Of a stretch of 64,000 nt of DNA, positions 44,700-55,735 are shown piece by piece (the first letter of the stretch is position 1; the number at the start of each line of letters is the position of its first letter). The stretch lies in NCBI GenBank assembly GCA_030704615.1, contig CM060733.1, forward strand, positions 31,992,001-32,056,000, read 5' to 3'. A program made the position numbers and the translations under genes. The stretch comes from Takakia lepidozioides. Taxonomy: Eukaryota > Streptophyta > Takakiopsida > Takakiales > Takakiaceae. The notes below the pieces were generated by a model. The model was given only the letters and a program-made list of their open reading frames with translations. It was not told the DNA's origin and searched no databases.

Positions 44700-45430
44700 C
44701 CAATTGCCACAAAAGCGGGGCCCACCGGGCCGCTCAGGCGACCGCTTCTACTTGCGGTCGCCGGGCACTAGGCGACCGTCGAAACCGTCGCCCACGGTCA
44801 CCGTGCTCGCTTCATCGCCCCCGGGCGACCGCACCGCCGGTCACCCAATCTCCTGTCGGACCGGCTCACCCGCGGGCCCCACCGAGGACCGCCACTGTGG
44901 ACCGCCGCTGGGGGACTGCCACTGGGATCCGCCGAGTGCTGACGTGGACCGCCCTGGAAGTTGATATGGAGGCGGTCCGCTTCTTCCGCCCGGTGGGTGT
45001 CTCGAGGAATGATACTTACAGCGCACACCCTTGCAGAGGTATCACCTGCAAATCGTCGCCCTGTTGCATACACCAGCAGAGGTATAGTCTGCAATCCATT
45101 GCCTACATCCCTGTTGTGGTATCGCCTGTAAGTCCATGCCCTGCTCCATGCCCTCCTTGAGACATGGTCTTTCATTGAAGATGTACATCACTTTAGAGGT
45201 ATCACCGAGACTTTGCGCCGGAGTTCTTTTGACGGGCGACCGTTGTGACGGTCGCCCGTTGTCATTCTTAAAAAGGCGACGGGCAATGGTTGTCGCCCGT
45301 TATATAGGTGAAGCATGTGACGGTGATGCGTAGTTCTCATTCGTTGCGTTCGCCTTTGCAAAGACCCGAAAGCCGTCGCCCAGTATTTTGTTTCGGTGGG
45401 TGATTGTTGAAGCGGCCGCCCATGGCCGGT
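44700..45430. repeat. GC-rich CACTA-like subterminal repeat cluster
   Basis: Dense GGCGACCG/CGGTCGCC words, for example GGCGACCGTCG near 44770 and CGACGGTCGCCCG near 45250, in both orientations. This is the texture of the subterminal regions of CACTA elements, but the words differ from those of the element at 46492. No transposase or intact terminus seen. Confidence 0.5.
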
Positions 45431-45677
45431 GGGATATAAGCTCAGGACATGGAGTCAATCATCCTAAAATGGCGGAGGCGTTGGATTCCACAGTAACAGA
45501 GACCAACAGATCAAGAGTGAGTGTGGGCTAGGGCACAACGATTGTTGAAGCGGCCGCCCATGGCCGGTGGGATGTAAGCTTGGGACATGGAGTCAATCAT
45601 CCTAAAATGGCGGAGGCATTAGATTCCACAATAACAGAGACCAACAGATCAAGAGTGATTGTGGGCTAGGGCATAGA
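45402..45677. repeat. Tandem duplication, 138-bp unit
   Basis: Two near-identical copies start at 45402 and 45540, each beginning GATTGTTGAAGCGGCCGCCC and ending near GTGGGCTAGGGCA. I see fewer than ten differences, mostly transitions. The sequence has no ORF. Confidence 0.9.
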
Positions 45678-45679
45678 GA

Positions 45680-46491
45680 GAGTGTGTTTGAAGCATTATT
45701 GTGCAAGAAGTATTGCATATCCTCGAAGACAACATCCGGCCCTTGATGTGAGGATATCAGTTATACATGGTTTCTAGATAGGCAACTGTATTGGTCTTGC
45801 CTTCGATACACATTTCATTTGAAGCCTTTCGATGCTACAAATAGTTCGGATTTGTGCCCGAGCGGGTGTGGGAGGTAGTAGTGCCGGCGCAGAATGGTTG
45901 TAATTACCTTAGACATCTATTGTTCCTCAGTTATGCAAGAATATGGAATAGCATAGCTGCAAGGTGATGCGGAAATTCGACCCAATATTCTGTCTTTCAC
46001 CATTTTGGGAGGCTCCGGTGGTATATTATGTTACAAGTGTGTGGAAAGTGGATGTGGACGAGAGAAACGTACCTTGCATTTCGTGAATAGTTTGCCTCTT
46101 AACGAATTACGTTAAATTTTTGTGAGTATGCCGTAGGACGTGACTCTTCTATCTTCGTACGTCCCCGGGCCTACTTTCACAACTATAACATAATTCGTAG
46201 AGACGCATTCTCATCGCAACATGCTAGGTGCGTTTGTATCATCCACGTCCATTTTCCACATACATGTAACATAAGAAAAGTTGTTGTGGAACGATGCACA
46301 CGTATGAAGGGCGAAGGTGTAGGAACAGGATATGAGGCTCACGTGTAGTCTGCCATTCACTGCAAATGTCTTTACAGAGGTGGTACCCTAAATCTACATT
46401 CGTACACCTATACAGGTATAGTCTGCCACTCTCAACCTACATCTTGATAGAGGTATCACCTAAAAATATATTCCCTGTTGCATACACGAAT
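45680..46491. other. Intergenic region, nothing recognised
   Basis: No gene or element boundary supported. The phrase AGAGGTATCACCT recurs here (46450) and at 45035-45210 together with CCCTGTTGCATACAC, so part of it belongs to an older degenerate repeat. Confidence 0.45.
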
Positions 46492-46509
46492 CACTACAGC
46501 AAATGTGGG

Positions 46510-47165
46510 GTTTGCGACGCCAGCCACACCCCCACGCCCCGCGCGGCGTCGAGCGTGCGACGCCAACCCCGAGAAGCGTGTTTGCGACGCCGGGCCGTCG
46601 CAGCCAAACCCCGCGGGTCGCCACCTGGCGCCGAGGCCAGGCGGCGACGCCTGGCCATCGCACGGGCGGATGAAGGGCAGCAGGCAGCCCTTCCGTGCGA
46701 TGCCCAAGCGTCGCCCCCAGCGAAGGGGAGAAGCCAGCCCTTTCTAGCAACGGCCGGTCATCGCAAGCCCAAAAGAAAAAGCCCTTTCTTGCCCTTTCTT
46801 TCATCGCAGCCCTTTTTTGCAACGCCCGGCCGTCGCTTGGTGGCATGAAGGGCAAAAGGCCCCTGCGACGGCCGGGCGTCGCAAACAGCCCGGCTGCCCT
46901 ATTCTTTCAAAACAAAAAAACATGTCACATTTTGCGACGGTGTGCCGTCGCCAATTGCGACCCCCGGCCTCATAAATCCATTCTTTCAAAACAAAAAAAC
47001 AGGTCGCAGTTGGCGACGGTTGGCCATCGCCGTTTGCGACCCCCGGCCTCATAAATCCAAAAAACCGCGTCGTAGGCAGCGACTGCAAGGCTTTCTAGGT
47101 TTAGGTTTAGGGCCTTTGGGGGTTCTTAGTTTTTTTTTTTTTTTTCATATGGTACTGGGGTAGGG
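46510..47165. repeat. Left subterminal and inverted repeat of the CACTA element
   Basis: Many copies of TGCGACG, GCCGTCGC and CGGCCGTCGC in both directions. Expected role is as transposase-binding sites. Two diverged copies of CTTTCAAAACAAAAAAACA lie near 46910 and 46985. Mirrors 54540-54890. Confidence 0.75.
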
Positions 47166-47407
47166 TGTTTGTTTTTCTTTATGGTTTAGCTTGTTGTTGT
47201 GGACCTTCTTGTAGATTGTGACATTCATTTTGATAATTCTCTTGATACCACATCTGTATGTGTTGCTCCAACATATTCATTGCCTTTGCCTTCTTTCTTG
47301 AAAGACTACCAGCCACAGCCATATTTGATCAATCATAGAAATAAACTACAATATGCATGTACATGTACAATCAATCGAAAGGATAGGTCAGTTCGGTACG
47401 AGAATTA

Positions 47408-49351
47408 TTATGTAGCTTTGATTTTGTGTCTAATCAACTTGACATCATCATCCGGAGCTTCTTCATCCTCATCAAGTTGCAAGTCGTCTTGGTCATCGGA
47501 GTCATCGTCATAAATGGTCCGGCCCTCAAAAGGCACCTCCGAATCATCCTCCACCTCGTTGTCAATGGCCGTGTCTTCGTCTCCTTCTCCAACATCCGTA
47601 TCTTCTAGAGCTTCATCATATAGGGTCCAGGATGCATTGTCCGGGGCGTCATCATCCTCTTCTACCCCCTCTACCCAACCTCCATCATCAGCATCATTAT
47701 GACCAGTCTCTCCGTCCACCGCAATTGCCTTACCCCATGGAGATCCGAGACCATGATAGATACGTCTTCCTCTTGGCTGAGCATGCACAACCACCTTCCA
47801 ATTCCCCCCTCTTGTTTTGTCATCAGAGAAGAAAACTTGCTCCATGTCTGAAGGCCGTGAACAAGACTCATCGGAAGGACGATGAGTAGGGTTGAGCCTA
47901 TCTGCATTGACGCGCATGAAACCACAATCATCTTGCACTAGTGTTGCGGAAGGCCCCACAAGATGTGGCTGGAACCACCTTCTCTTAAAGAGAAGAGGCC
48001 GGTACCTTGTATAATGAAGTTGGAGTATGCTCTCAAGCTCTCCAATGTACTCAAGTTTGCTCATAGCAGATCGTGTATCTCTCTTGCCCCACACGGAGTC
48101 TTGCCAATATGTGGCGCACAAGCCAGAATCAAAGGTTGTTTTGCGCTTCATGTCAAGAGCACGAATGCGGAAATGATGACCGTGAACCCAAACCGCCGTG
48201 TATGAGGTCGCGAATTGAGAGGGACCCCTTACAATGTCTTGCACCAAATCTGAAACCACCTCTCCTTGAGCAATGGCGTCATAAACTGAAGTCTGAAGCC
48301 ACTGTTGGAATGAACTTAGAGACTGCAATTCCATGGGCAAATTTTGTGAAAGAACATTCCGGCGGTCCGCTCCTTGTCATGGGCGTCTAGTAACCGGCCT
48401 TGGATGGTTCCGCCTCCATGCAAGCATCTCCTCCTCTCGTTGTTGAACAAGATTATTGTATCTTGCCTCCCACTCATGTATGGATGGGGTGTTCTTCAGT
48501 ATGAAGTCATGCGCTTGCTCAATCACCAAGGTCGGCAATTCTACCCTCTTCGATTTTTTGTACAAAACGATGTCATTAGTTCGTGCATCCTCCTCTTCCT
48601 TCCACATCCGAGGGGCTTCCTCATCCACCCTTGTTATGTACTCCGTGCAATAGAACATAGCTTCTTGCAACGTATACCCCTCCGCCATGCTACCCTCCGG
48701 GTGCGTCAAAGTCTTCATATAACGCTCAAGGAAGTACATCCACCGAGAATGAACGGGGCCGGCAATTGAAGCCTCTTCCACTAAATGCACTACCAAGTAC
48801 ACTTGGTTGTCAAAGAAGGAGGGAGGAAGGTGCATCTCCGACATACACATTACCTCCGCCGCCTCTTTCTTCATATGTGGAAAATTTTCTTCTTCCAACT
48901 CTTTGGAGCAAATCCACCGGAACAAGCCTCCCAATCTATAGATTGTCTCACGAACCTCGGGAGTCAATGTCCCACGTACTGCAATGGGCAAGATGTCTTG
49001 CAATAGATTGTGGTAGTCATGAGACTTCAAACCATGGACCCCGTCTTCTTCGCTGAACTTCGTACGGAGAGATGACTCGTAACCAGTTGGTGTTCGGACA
49101 ACATTTATGGTGGCTATCACTTTCTTGTATTCCTCTTTTGTCCATTGCCAAGGTGCGCGCCTATACTTCCACCGTATAACATCCTTTGGGTCCACACCAT
49201 TTTGTTCGGCCCATAGATGGCGCATGCGACCCTGCTCCTCAAGCTCTTTTCTAACACCGAAAGAATCTCCTTTTGCAACCACTCCCTTCTTTGTCGGCGT
49301 GCAATGAAGAATCTGAAAAAGGGACGAACAGACATTCTTCTCAATATGCAT
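47408..49351 (-). pseudogene. CACTA transposase C-terminal part: DUF4218 and DUF4216 regions, one in-frame stop
   Basis: The minus-strand frame opened at 49351 (MHIEKNVCSSLFQIL) runs 324 codons to a TGA at 48379-48377. The same frame then stays open for about 320 more codons to 47408, so one stop splits a single long frame. The first part carries GLKSHDYHNLLQDILPIAVR, LGGLFRWICSKELEEENFP and PPSFFDNQVYLVVHLVEE, the DUF4218 pattern of TNP2-type proteins. The second carries YTAVWVHGHHFRIRAL, LEYIGELESILQLHYTRYR, PLLFKRRWFQPHLVG and EQVFFSDDKTRGGNWKVVVH, the DUF4216 pattern, then an acidic Asp/Glu tail. Both usually follow TNP2 in one protein. Confidence 0.88.
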
Positions 49352-49463
49352 GGAATCTAGAAGATGACGAATCTTCAGGTCCTATATATATCCCCACCCA
49401 CAAATACTTACACAAATTTTTTTACGTGAAAGTGACAATACAATGCATACCAATTATGCAATA

Positions 49464-51661
49464 TCACATGCCTGCATAAGGATATTGACGGTGTTTTTGT
49501 GGAATATGTACTGCCCAATATGGCAACTCGTAGTAGATTGAAAGTCGTTTCATGCCGGGCACGTCCACTTCACCGTCCGTGCCCGCATAGGCCTCCTTCC
49601 ATCGGTCCTCCCAAAATTGCCCGGACGGTGTCATTGGGGGGGGGGGACGTACTTCCTCTTTGCCATCAAACAAGTGTTTCTCTCTTCTTCTCCATCGATG
49701 GCTCATAAGAAGAAATTTGCGGTAGTTGGGATACACCATCTTGTGAAGATGGCGGGAGCTATATGTATCAAGATCATCGCCACAATGCAAGCATGCATGG
49801 TACCCTTTGGTACTTAGCCCCGAGCAAACAGTTAGTCATGTACTACACATCCTGCCACATTAGCAAAAACAAAAAGTTGTCATGTGCATGGCCCATAATG
49901 TCATCTACCCCACTACGGTGCACAAGACTGTTGCCACTACTTCAATCAATCCCAATCATCATCAATATTATTCGGCATTTACAAGTGAATGTACGCGGGT
50001 TGTTCATGGGGAACATAATATACCTGGATAATCATGCATTGTCCAAAGCAAGATGTCTCTCATCTGAAAAGATTGTCCGGCCATAGGGTCAAGTGAAACA
50101 TCCAATGCCGGGACCCCCCTCCATAGCTCCTTAAGTTCATCAACAAGAGGTCGCAAGTACGTGTCCATGTTTGTCACTTGTTTTTTTCCCTATGAGACAT
50201 TCACATCATTTTTTCAATGCTCCACCAATATGCAAATTAAACTACAGAATGAATTACACGTCTTACTCCATGATTATGTCACTCATCAATCTTGCATCCG
50301 AATTGTGTCAGAGATCAGAAGTTTAATGTAAAGTCTAAGGCAATAATAAACATGAAATGAGTACACTCACCTAGTACAATGGCAGCCAACATGATATGGC
50401 CTTTTTTAATTGAAAGATACGGAGGGATGTTGTAATTCACCATGGTCACTAGCCAAATGGAATGACTACATGACTGGACAGAGAATGGGTTGACCCCATC
50501 CGAGGAGAAGCCGAGGTGGACATGTCGTGGGTCCTCCAAGAGAAAAGGCCACATCTTTTCAATATGCCTCCATGCTTGTGAATCTTGTGGCCCGCTCACC
50601 TTTCCCGGGGGGGCTCCGATGCGAGGCGTGTCATCTCATGAGTCTGGCCAATTCGGGGCTTCGGTACTGTGCCATCAATCGCGGGATGATCGGAAAGTAA
50701 TGCATTTTCTAGGATGAAATACCCCATGCCCCCCACATGTAATCATCCCATTAGCACACATAATACAACACCCTTATGTTTTTCTCTTTATGCAGCATCT
50801 CCCTCATTTGGGTGTGCATGGTCAAAACCAAACGTCGCTTCTTCCACTCCTCACTCACTCCTTCCAAAACCACAATCAGATCTTGCATGAGTACTACTCT
50901 CTAAACCCTAAACTTTGTGGAATACACTTTACATACATTGAGAAGATTTAAGAAAATAATCTTCATGCGATGGGGAATGGCGCTTATATCTTACGTGATA
51001 CTTTTTTCCCTTGGACATCATCCCGATATCGGTCTTTCTTGCACTTTGGGCACTTGGTGAGACACAAATCCTCTCCGTAGTATAGGGTTTTATCACATGG
51101 ACATGCATAAAAAATCTTATAGCCCATCCCCACAGAGTCCAAGACTTTGCGCGCCTCTTTCCGCGACCGTGGCATCTTGGGTTTCAAGTGTGGAGCAAGG
51201 ATATAGTCTGTAATAGTTCGCATTATGGCAGACATCCCAACATTACTTATGCCAAATCGAATTTGAAGATTGAGCAAAAGTAAAATTGTTGAAAGTCGAC
51301 TCACTTTCGCCCCTTCGTACAAGGGAGTTCTCGCCTCCCTCTCCATGTCATTTGAGGGGGCCATTTCAAGATCATCGATTGGTCGGGTTCCTTCTTCATG
51401 GGATGCATCAGTGCCCACATGATGCATTAAGAGATCCTCCATGGCTTGCACATCCTCCTGGTTAATTCCATGCTCATTGTTGTTGTCACTGTCACTGTCA
51501 CTGTCACTATCATCGTCATCATCGTCCAATACCGTGGGGGCGGCGTCTCGCCCACGGCTCCCGCCTGATGTACTTGGGGTTGTTTTCGGATGGGGTGCCA
51601 AGAGAAAGGACCGGGAAGGGATGGACAAAGTCCTGATACGAACAAATGAACATATGGACAT
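49464..51661 (-). CDS. TNP2-type CACTA transposase, N-terminal and catalytic exons
   Basis: Exon pieces on the minus strand: 51661-50984 (Asp/Ser-rich start, then YKIFYACPCDKTLYYGEDLC and KCPKCKKDRY, the zinc-ribbon region), 50599-50380 (HVHLGFSSDGVNPF, the conserved S-D-G motif), about 50190-50026 (MDTYLRPLVDELKELWRGV, MAGQSFQMRDILLWTMHDYP) and about 49850-49500 (ACLHCGDDLDT, NYRKFLLMSHRWR). These follow the order of the Transposase_21/TNP2 family. The exons have no internal stops; boundaries are approximate. The downstream continuation is at 49351. Confidence 0.87.
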
Positions 51662-51984
51662 ATATTATAATGTGTCCTTGCAACCATACACTTCATTATA
51701 AGCGAAATGCAAACAACAACCTTCAATGTATGCGTGCATCAAATATGTCATTCAATAATTACATGTATGTGCGCAACATACACGCATGCAAAGTTTCAAA
51801 CCCAAACAAAATCATTTGCCCCCCCAATGACGCATTCACCCTATCAACCAATTTTTGTTTATTAATGTGAAAGAAAATCCTCTCATGCCATTGCACCCAA
51901 CAAACGGATGTGGCTCAAGCTTCATTTTTTTCCTACATGTGCTTAAATATGTGTGCAACATCTGTACAAAGATCCAGCAGAACC

Positions 51985-52006
51985 AAAAAAAAAAAAAAAA
52001 AAAAAA
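51985..52006. repeat. Poly(A) tract
   Basis: About 22 A between a transposase exon and the proline-rich ORF, inside the CACTA element. The flanking 51670-52930 is AT-rich and holds no ORF I can support. Confidence 0.85.
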
Positions 52007-52935
52007 CATTTGCCTCCCCAACGACGCACTCACCCTTGCACCAAATTTGAATTAAATCGAATTTAAATGAATTTAAAATAAATATTTACATTTAGAAAAT
52101 ATATGATTGCAGTTTTGAGGGGCGTAATGATAATTTTAGCTCTATTTTGCACAATCATATCATGATCATAATCATAATTTTAGCTCTATTTTGTTTTGTG
52201 ACATCGGGCTTTGCACCACTACATCCATGCAAAAAATTGGACAAAAACAAAATGGAAAAAAAATAAGTGTGTTTCCATGGTCACTTTTGCAAAACTCTCT
52301 ATGAAATGCATGAAGTTGAAAATAACTCAACTTTGGAGTGCAAATGAGAGAACAAAATCTGGTTATTGGTCCAAATGACTTTTGTTTACTCCCAAATTTT
52401 GCACTCACATTGCATATGCTATCATTAAGCATATGGCTTGAAAATGGAATTAAAAAAAAAATCATCTGCAGGCGAAACGCAATTTTCCGTCTCTATGACA
52501 CGTAGCTGCGTTCAACACTAGAATGACCCATTGAATTAACTTGGTTCAAGCTCATATTTGGTCCACATATGCATAAGTATGTTTAGATCACATATGCAAA
52601 GTTGCAACCCACACAAACAACAAGAAAAAAATTTACATCAATCGATTAATTGGATGTATACAAAGTACATCTTGGCGATCCCTGTCTCAAAGGAACCCTA
52701 TTTCTATCATACCCATCCCACTCACGCTGTAATCGGAGGTCCCAATTATCCCGGGAGAACTCGTATAATGCAAATAGTTCGATGCCAGCCCTAATAGTCC
52801 TACTAGCACATGTCATCACAAACATGTGCATCCCCTCACAGTATACTGACGTATGACCACAAAAGCTCTCATGCCCATCGCTTTGCTCGTCCCATACTAC
52901 ATTGGTTCTCCTAGGATGACCAAAAGAACTATTGA

Positions 52936-53481
52936 CTAGCCCAGCAACATTGCCGAAGATGTCGGGGTCACCATCACAAAATCTGGGGCTTCGAGGCGTA
53001 ATGTACGGAACTCCACGGAGGTGTAGTATGGACCGTAGTAGGGAAACAAGTCCACCATGTTGTTTCTCCGAGGAGGAACCACAATATCATTGACCGTGAA
53101 TAAACCTCGACCTATAGCAGGGTCTGTAGCGGCTCTCACAACATACCGTCTCCCCCAATACTCGAACTCCACATTTTCTCGGATGGGGGTGGGAGGGTCG
53201 AGATGATTCCCCCAACAACGAGGCTGGACGATCCTCAGTAACGTAGTCCTATGTGCTTCCCATCGGGGGCGAGGATCCGGCTCAGGCCGCCCAAGCCGAA
53301 GGGGAGGAAACCTAGGGCAAAGCCGACCCCTCCTAGGGGTTCGGGGGGCACATGCACGTGGAGGTGGAGGTAGTACTGCTGGCGGAGGAGATGAAAGTGG
53401 AGGTGGTTGAGGATGTAATGTCGGAGGTGCAGCCGGGGGTACAACGTCCGGATCAGGTACTACCGGAGGTGGATCGGGCAA
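52936..53481 (-). CDS. Proline-rich second ORF of the CACTA element
   Basis: 181 codons on the minus strand: a Pro-rich N-terminal third (PPPVVPDPDVVPPAAPPTL), then ENVEFEYWGRRYVVRAATDP and NNMVDLFPYYGPYYTSVEF. CACTA elements commonly have an accessory ORF besides the TNP2 gene; position and orientation fit, but I recognise no domain. A further minus-strand ORF at 53841-54233 may be its upstream exon or a separate piece. Confidence 0.5.
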   Translation of the reverse strand: MPDPPPVVPDPDVVPPAAPPTLHPQPPPLSSPPPAVLPPPPRACAPRTPRRGRLCPRFPPLRLGRPEPDPRPRWEAHRTTLLRIVQPRCWGNHLDPPTPIRENVEFEYWGRRYVVRAATDPAIGRGLFTVNDIVVPPRRNNMVDLFPYYGPYYTSVEFRTLRLEAPDFVMVTPTSSAMLLG

Positions 53482-54329
53482 AGAAACAGACGGGGGGGGG
53501 GGGGGCTTGCTCGTCGCCGGCCATAACGCCTATGACACCTACGATATCCCTCGACCCTACGCATCTCATCTACGTGCTGCTGCGGGAATCAACTGATCAC
53601 ATCAGACACATGCTTTGGCACAAATTCTACAAGTAGACCGGCGTGAAATGCCTCCTGTGCAATGTGATTGCGAGCTTGGGCATCAAGTCGTGGCTGCAAT
53701 GTGCGTAGTGAACGACGCATCAATACTTATGTCGTAATTTTGATTCATGTATGCTTACCAATCATACTATATTATTAGATAAATCTAAATGTACCTTAAA
53801 TGAATGTTAATGAGAGGGGTGAGAAAAACACTCAACTTTGTCACATCCGCAATCTTGTTCTTCTTGTAATGTTTTTCGACAACATGCGGTCGCCGCCTCG
53901 GTGGTCTGGTGCCGCCCGGCGGTATGCGTTCCCAACACTTAGTGCACCAACACTCAATCCTGTCGGGGGGGGGTTAAAGGTGGACGTGGTTGGACGGGGT
54001 GGCCCGCGAGGGGGCAACCCGCGGCGCGCCCAACTCAATCCCGGAGTGTCAACGTCCTCCGCATCACCTGAAATTTGGCCCCGGTCCCTTCTACGATTGT
54101 GCCCGGCAGCTTGTATTGGATCAGGTGCAATGGGTGGCTCCTCGCCACGAAAAACGGTCGCTCTAGGGCCACAATCGATATGTGGTACTACCTCCCCATC
54201 CTCGAGGGAGACGGGTCGATGTTTCCTCACCATCGCATCCTAATTAACACACACCACCAACACTTTCATTTCTCAAAAACCGTTGGCAAAAAAACCCTAT
54301 GCCTCAGCCTCGGGGCTTTCAAAATTGGT

Positions 54330-54463
54330 AACCAAAGGCGGAGCATCCCTATGGTGCTAGAGCCCAAGACAATAAATCCTTCCTCTCGTTCTATCTTCAG
54401 GATGCCCACACCATGGAAAAATTTGTTGAGACCCAGCGCTTTGCGATTATCAGATTGAACCAC
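54330..54463 (-). mobile_element. Small LINE fragment inside the CACTA right end
   Basis: Minus-strand reading RKALGLNKFFHGVGILKIER parallels RKALGLTKFFHCRGINSESR in the LINE at 38.9 kb. Only this block is recognisable. Confidence 0.5.
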
Positions 54464-54539
54464 ATTTGGGTATATGAATCCTAATTACACCGTTTATCCT
54501 TTTAACCCCAAGACCCACAACCAAAACCGCCAATCCAAA

Positions 54540-54890
54540 ACCCAGCACCATAAAAAAAAAAAAACACCCTAACCCAGTACCATATGAAAAAATAAATAAA
54601 ACAAATAAAAACTAAGAAACCCAAAAGGCCTAAACCCTAAACCCATAAATGTCGGCCGTCACCTCCTGCGACACCCTCGCACCGCATTTGACGATGGGTT
54701 TTTTTCAATTTTTTACCTGGGGGTCATATCCCGCGACGGCAAGCCGTCGCGGGGGGCGACGTGTTTTTTTTATTTATGGGGCCGAGGGTCGCAAGCAACG
54801 ACGGCCGGCCGTCGCAAATATCATTTTTACATTTCAAAAAAAGGGCGGGGCGCAGGCGTGCGACGGCCGGGCGTCGCACGTAGGCGCTGC
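54540..54890. repeat. Right inverted and subterminal repeat of the CACTA element
   Basis: CCCAGTACCATATGAAAA and CCCAAAAGGCCTAAACC mirror the left side at 47100-47165, followed by GCGACGGCAAGCCGTCGC and GCGACGGCCGGGCGTCGC type palindromic words. Ends without a TAGTG terminus. Confidence 0.75.
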
Positions 54891-54899
54891 GTTTTTTTT

Positions 54900-55310
54900 T
54901 TCCCCTAAGCTTGAAGCATCTCTTTCCCCTCCCATTTTCGTTTGTTCTTCGGGAGAGAGGTAGTTCAGAGAGTGGGGTTTAGGGTGGAGGAGAAACGCAC
55001 CTGCTGCTGAGCCCGAGGTGGTCGCAAGGCCCCAAGGAGTTTGCCCCAACGCCGCTCCGATGCCCAAGGTTAGCACCGCCTCTTCCCTCACTTTCTCTCT
55101 TGTTTTCTTGCCCTAAGCACGGGCTAATGTCTCTCTCCCCTGTTTTGTAGGAACGCCGCACAGAGGCGCGACCTAAACAGAGAGAGAGAAAGAGAGCTGT
55201 GGTGAGCGGGGGAGAGACACCCTGCAGCGGCGGGGACCTGCGCCGTTGGTAGCCGCGACAGCACCGCAGCAGCTCGCTTCAAGCACCAGCAGCCGCAGCA
55301 GCAGAGGTAC
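54900..55310 (+). other. Possible 5' exons of an unknown gene
   Basis: A short ATG frame (MPK) ends at a GTTAGC donor near 55066, and a TTTTGTAG acceptor near 55150 opens ERRTEARPKQRERKRAVV before a stop at about 55250. GA-rich leader-like sequence precedes it. It may be the promoter/leader of a gene whose body was replaced by the LINE fragment downstream. Weak. Confidence 0.25.
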
Positions 55311-55735
55311 GTCAGGGAAATTGCACTCTCCCTTTCCTCTCTGCTTCTGTTTACTGTTCAAATGTAGTCTTCCTGCCCTGAGTTTAAATTTCGGTCTGGT
55401 ACCAAGAGTGGGATAGGCCCTTGAACGCATCCATGATGTCCTCCCCTATGTCACAGACTGGAAACAGGTTCAGGGAAGTTTTCTTCCTAACTTCATTTTC
55501 ATCGGACAATTTTCTGGTAACAGACATGGCTTTGGACACTATACTCTCTAAGTCATGTTTATCCAGCAAGGTCAAGACTTGCGGGTCCAGATTCAGATCC
55601 TTGAGAATCTATTCTACTCTCTTCTCCCAGGGCTTACCCTGTTTGACAAGGCGGTCTTGTTTCCAAGATATAGAGTCGATTAACTTAGGATATCTGGTAT
55701 TGGACATATGTTGCAGCTGAACCCACCATCTGACC
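55310..55735 (-). mobile_element. LINE fragment
   Basis: Minus-strand readings MDAFKGLSHSWYQTEI and KQKQRGKGECNF match the same block in the LINE at 58.95-59.06 kb (DDLKGLPTLGTR, KQKQRGSGECNC). Upstream is LTLLDKHDLESIVSKAMSVT. The copy breaks at the GKGEC point, as does the one at 39.1 kb. Confidence 0.6.

Larger units (their letters stand above)
46492..54900 (-). mobile_element. CACTA (En/Spm) DNA transposon
   Basis: The left end is CACTACAGCAAATGTGGGG at 46492, a canonical CACTA terminus. Subterminal blocks of GCGACG/CGTCGC palindromic words fill 46510-47060 and 54660-54890. The blocks just inside (GTTTAGGGCCTTTGGGGG with a poly-T and CATATGGTACTGGGGTAGGG near 47100-47165; the reverse complement near 54560-54640) form a long inverted repeat that ties the two ends together. 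Between them, on the minus strand, lie TNP2 transposase exons and DUF4218/DUF4216 regions. The right terminal CACTA sequence was not found, so the right end is placed only approximately and may be truncated. Confidence 0.9.
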
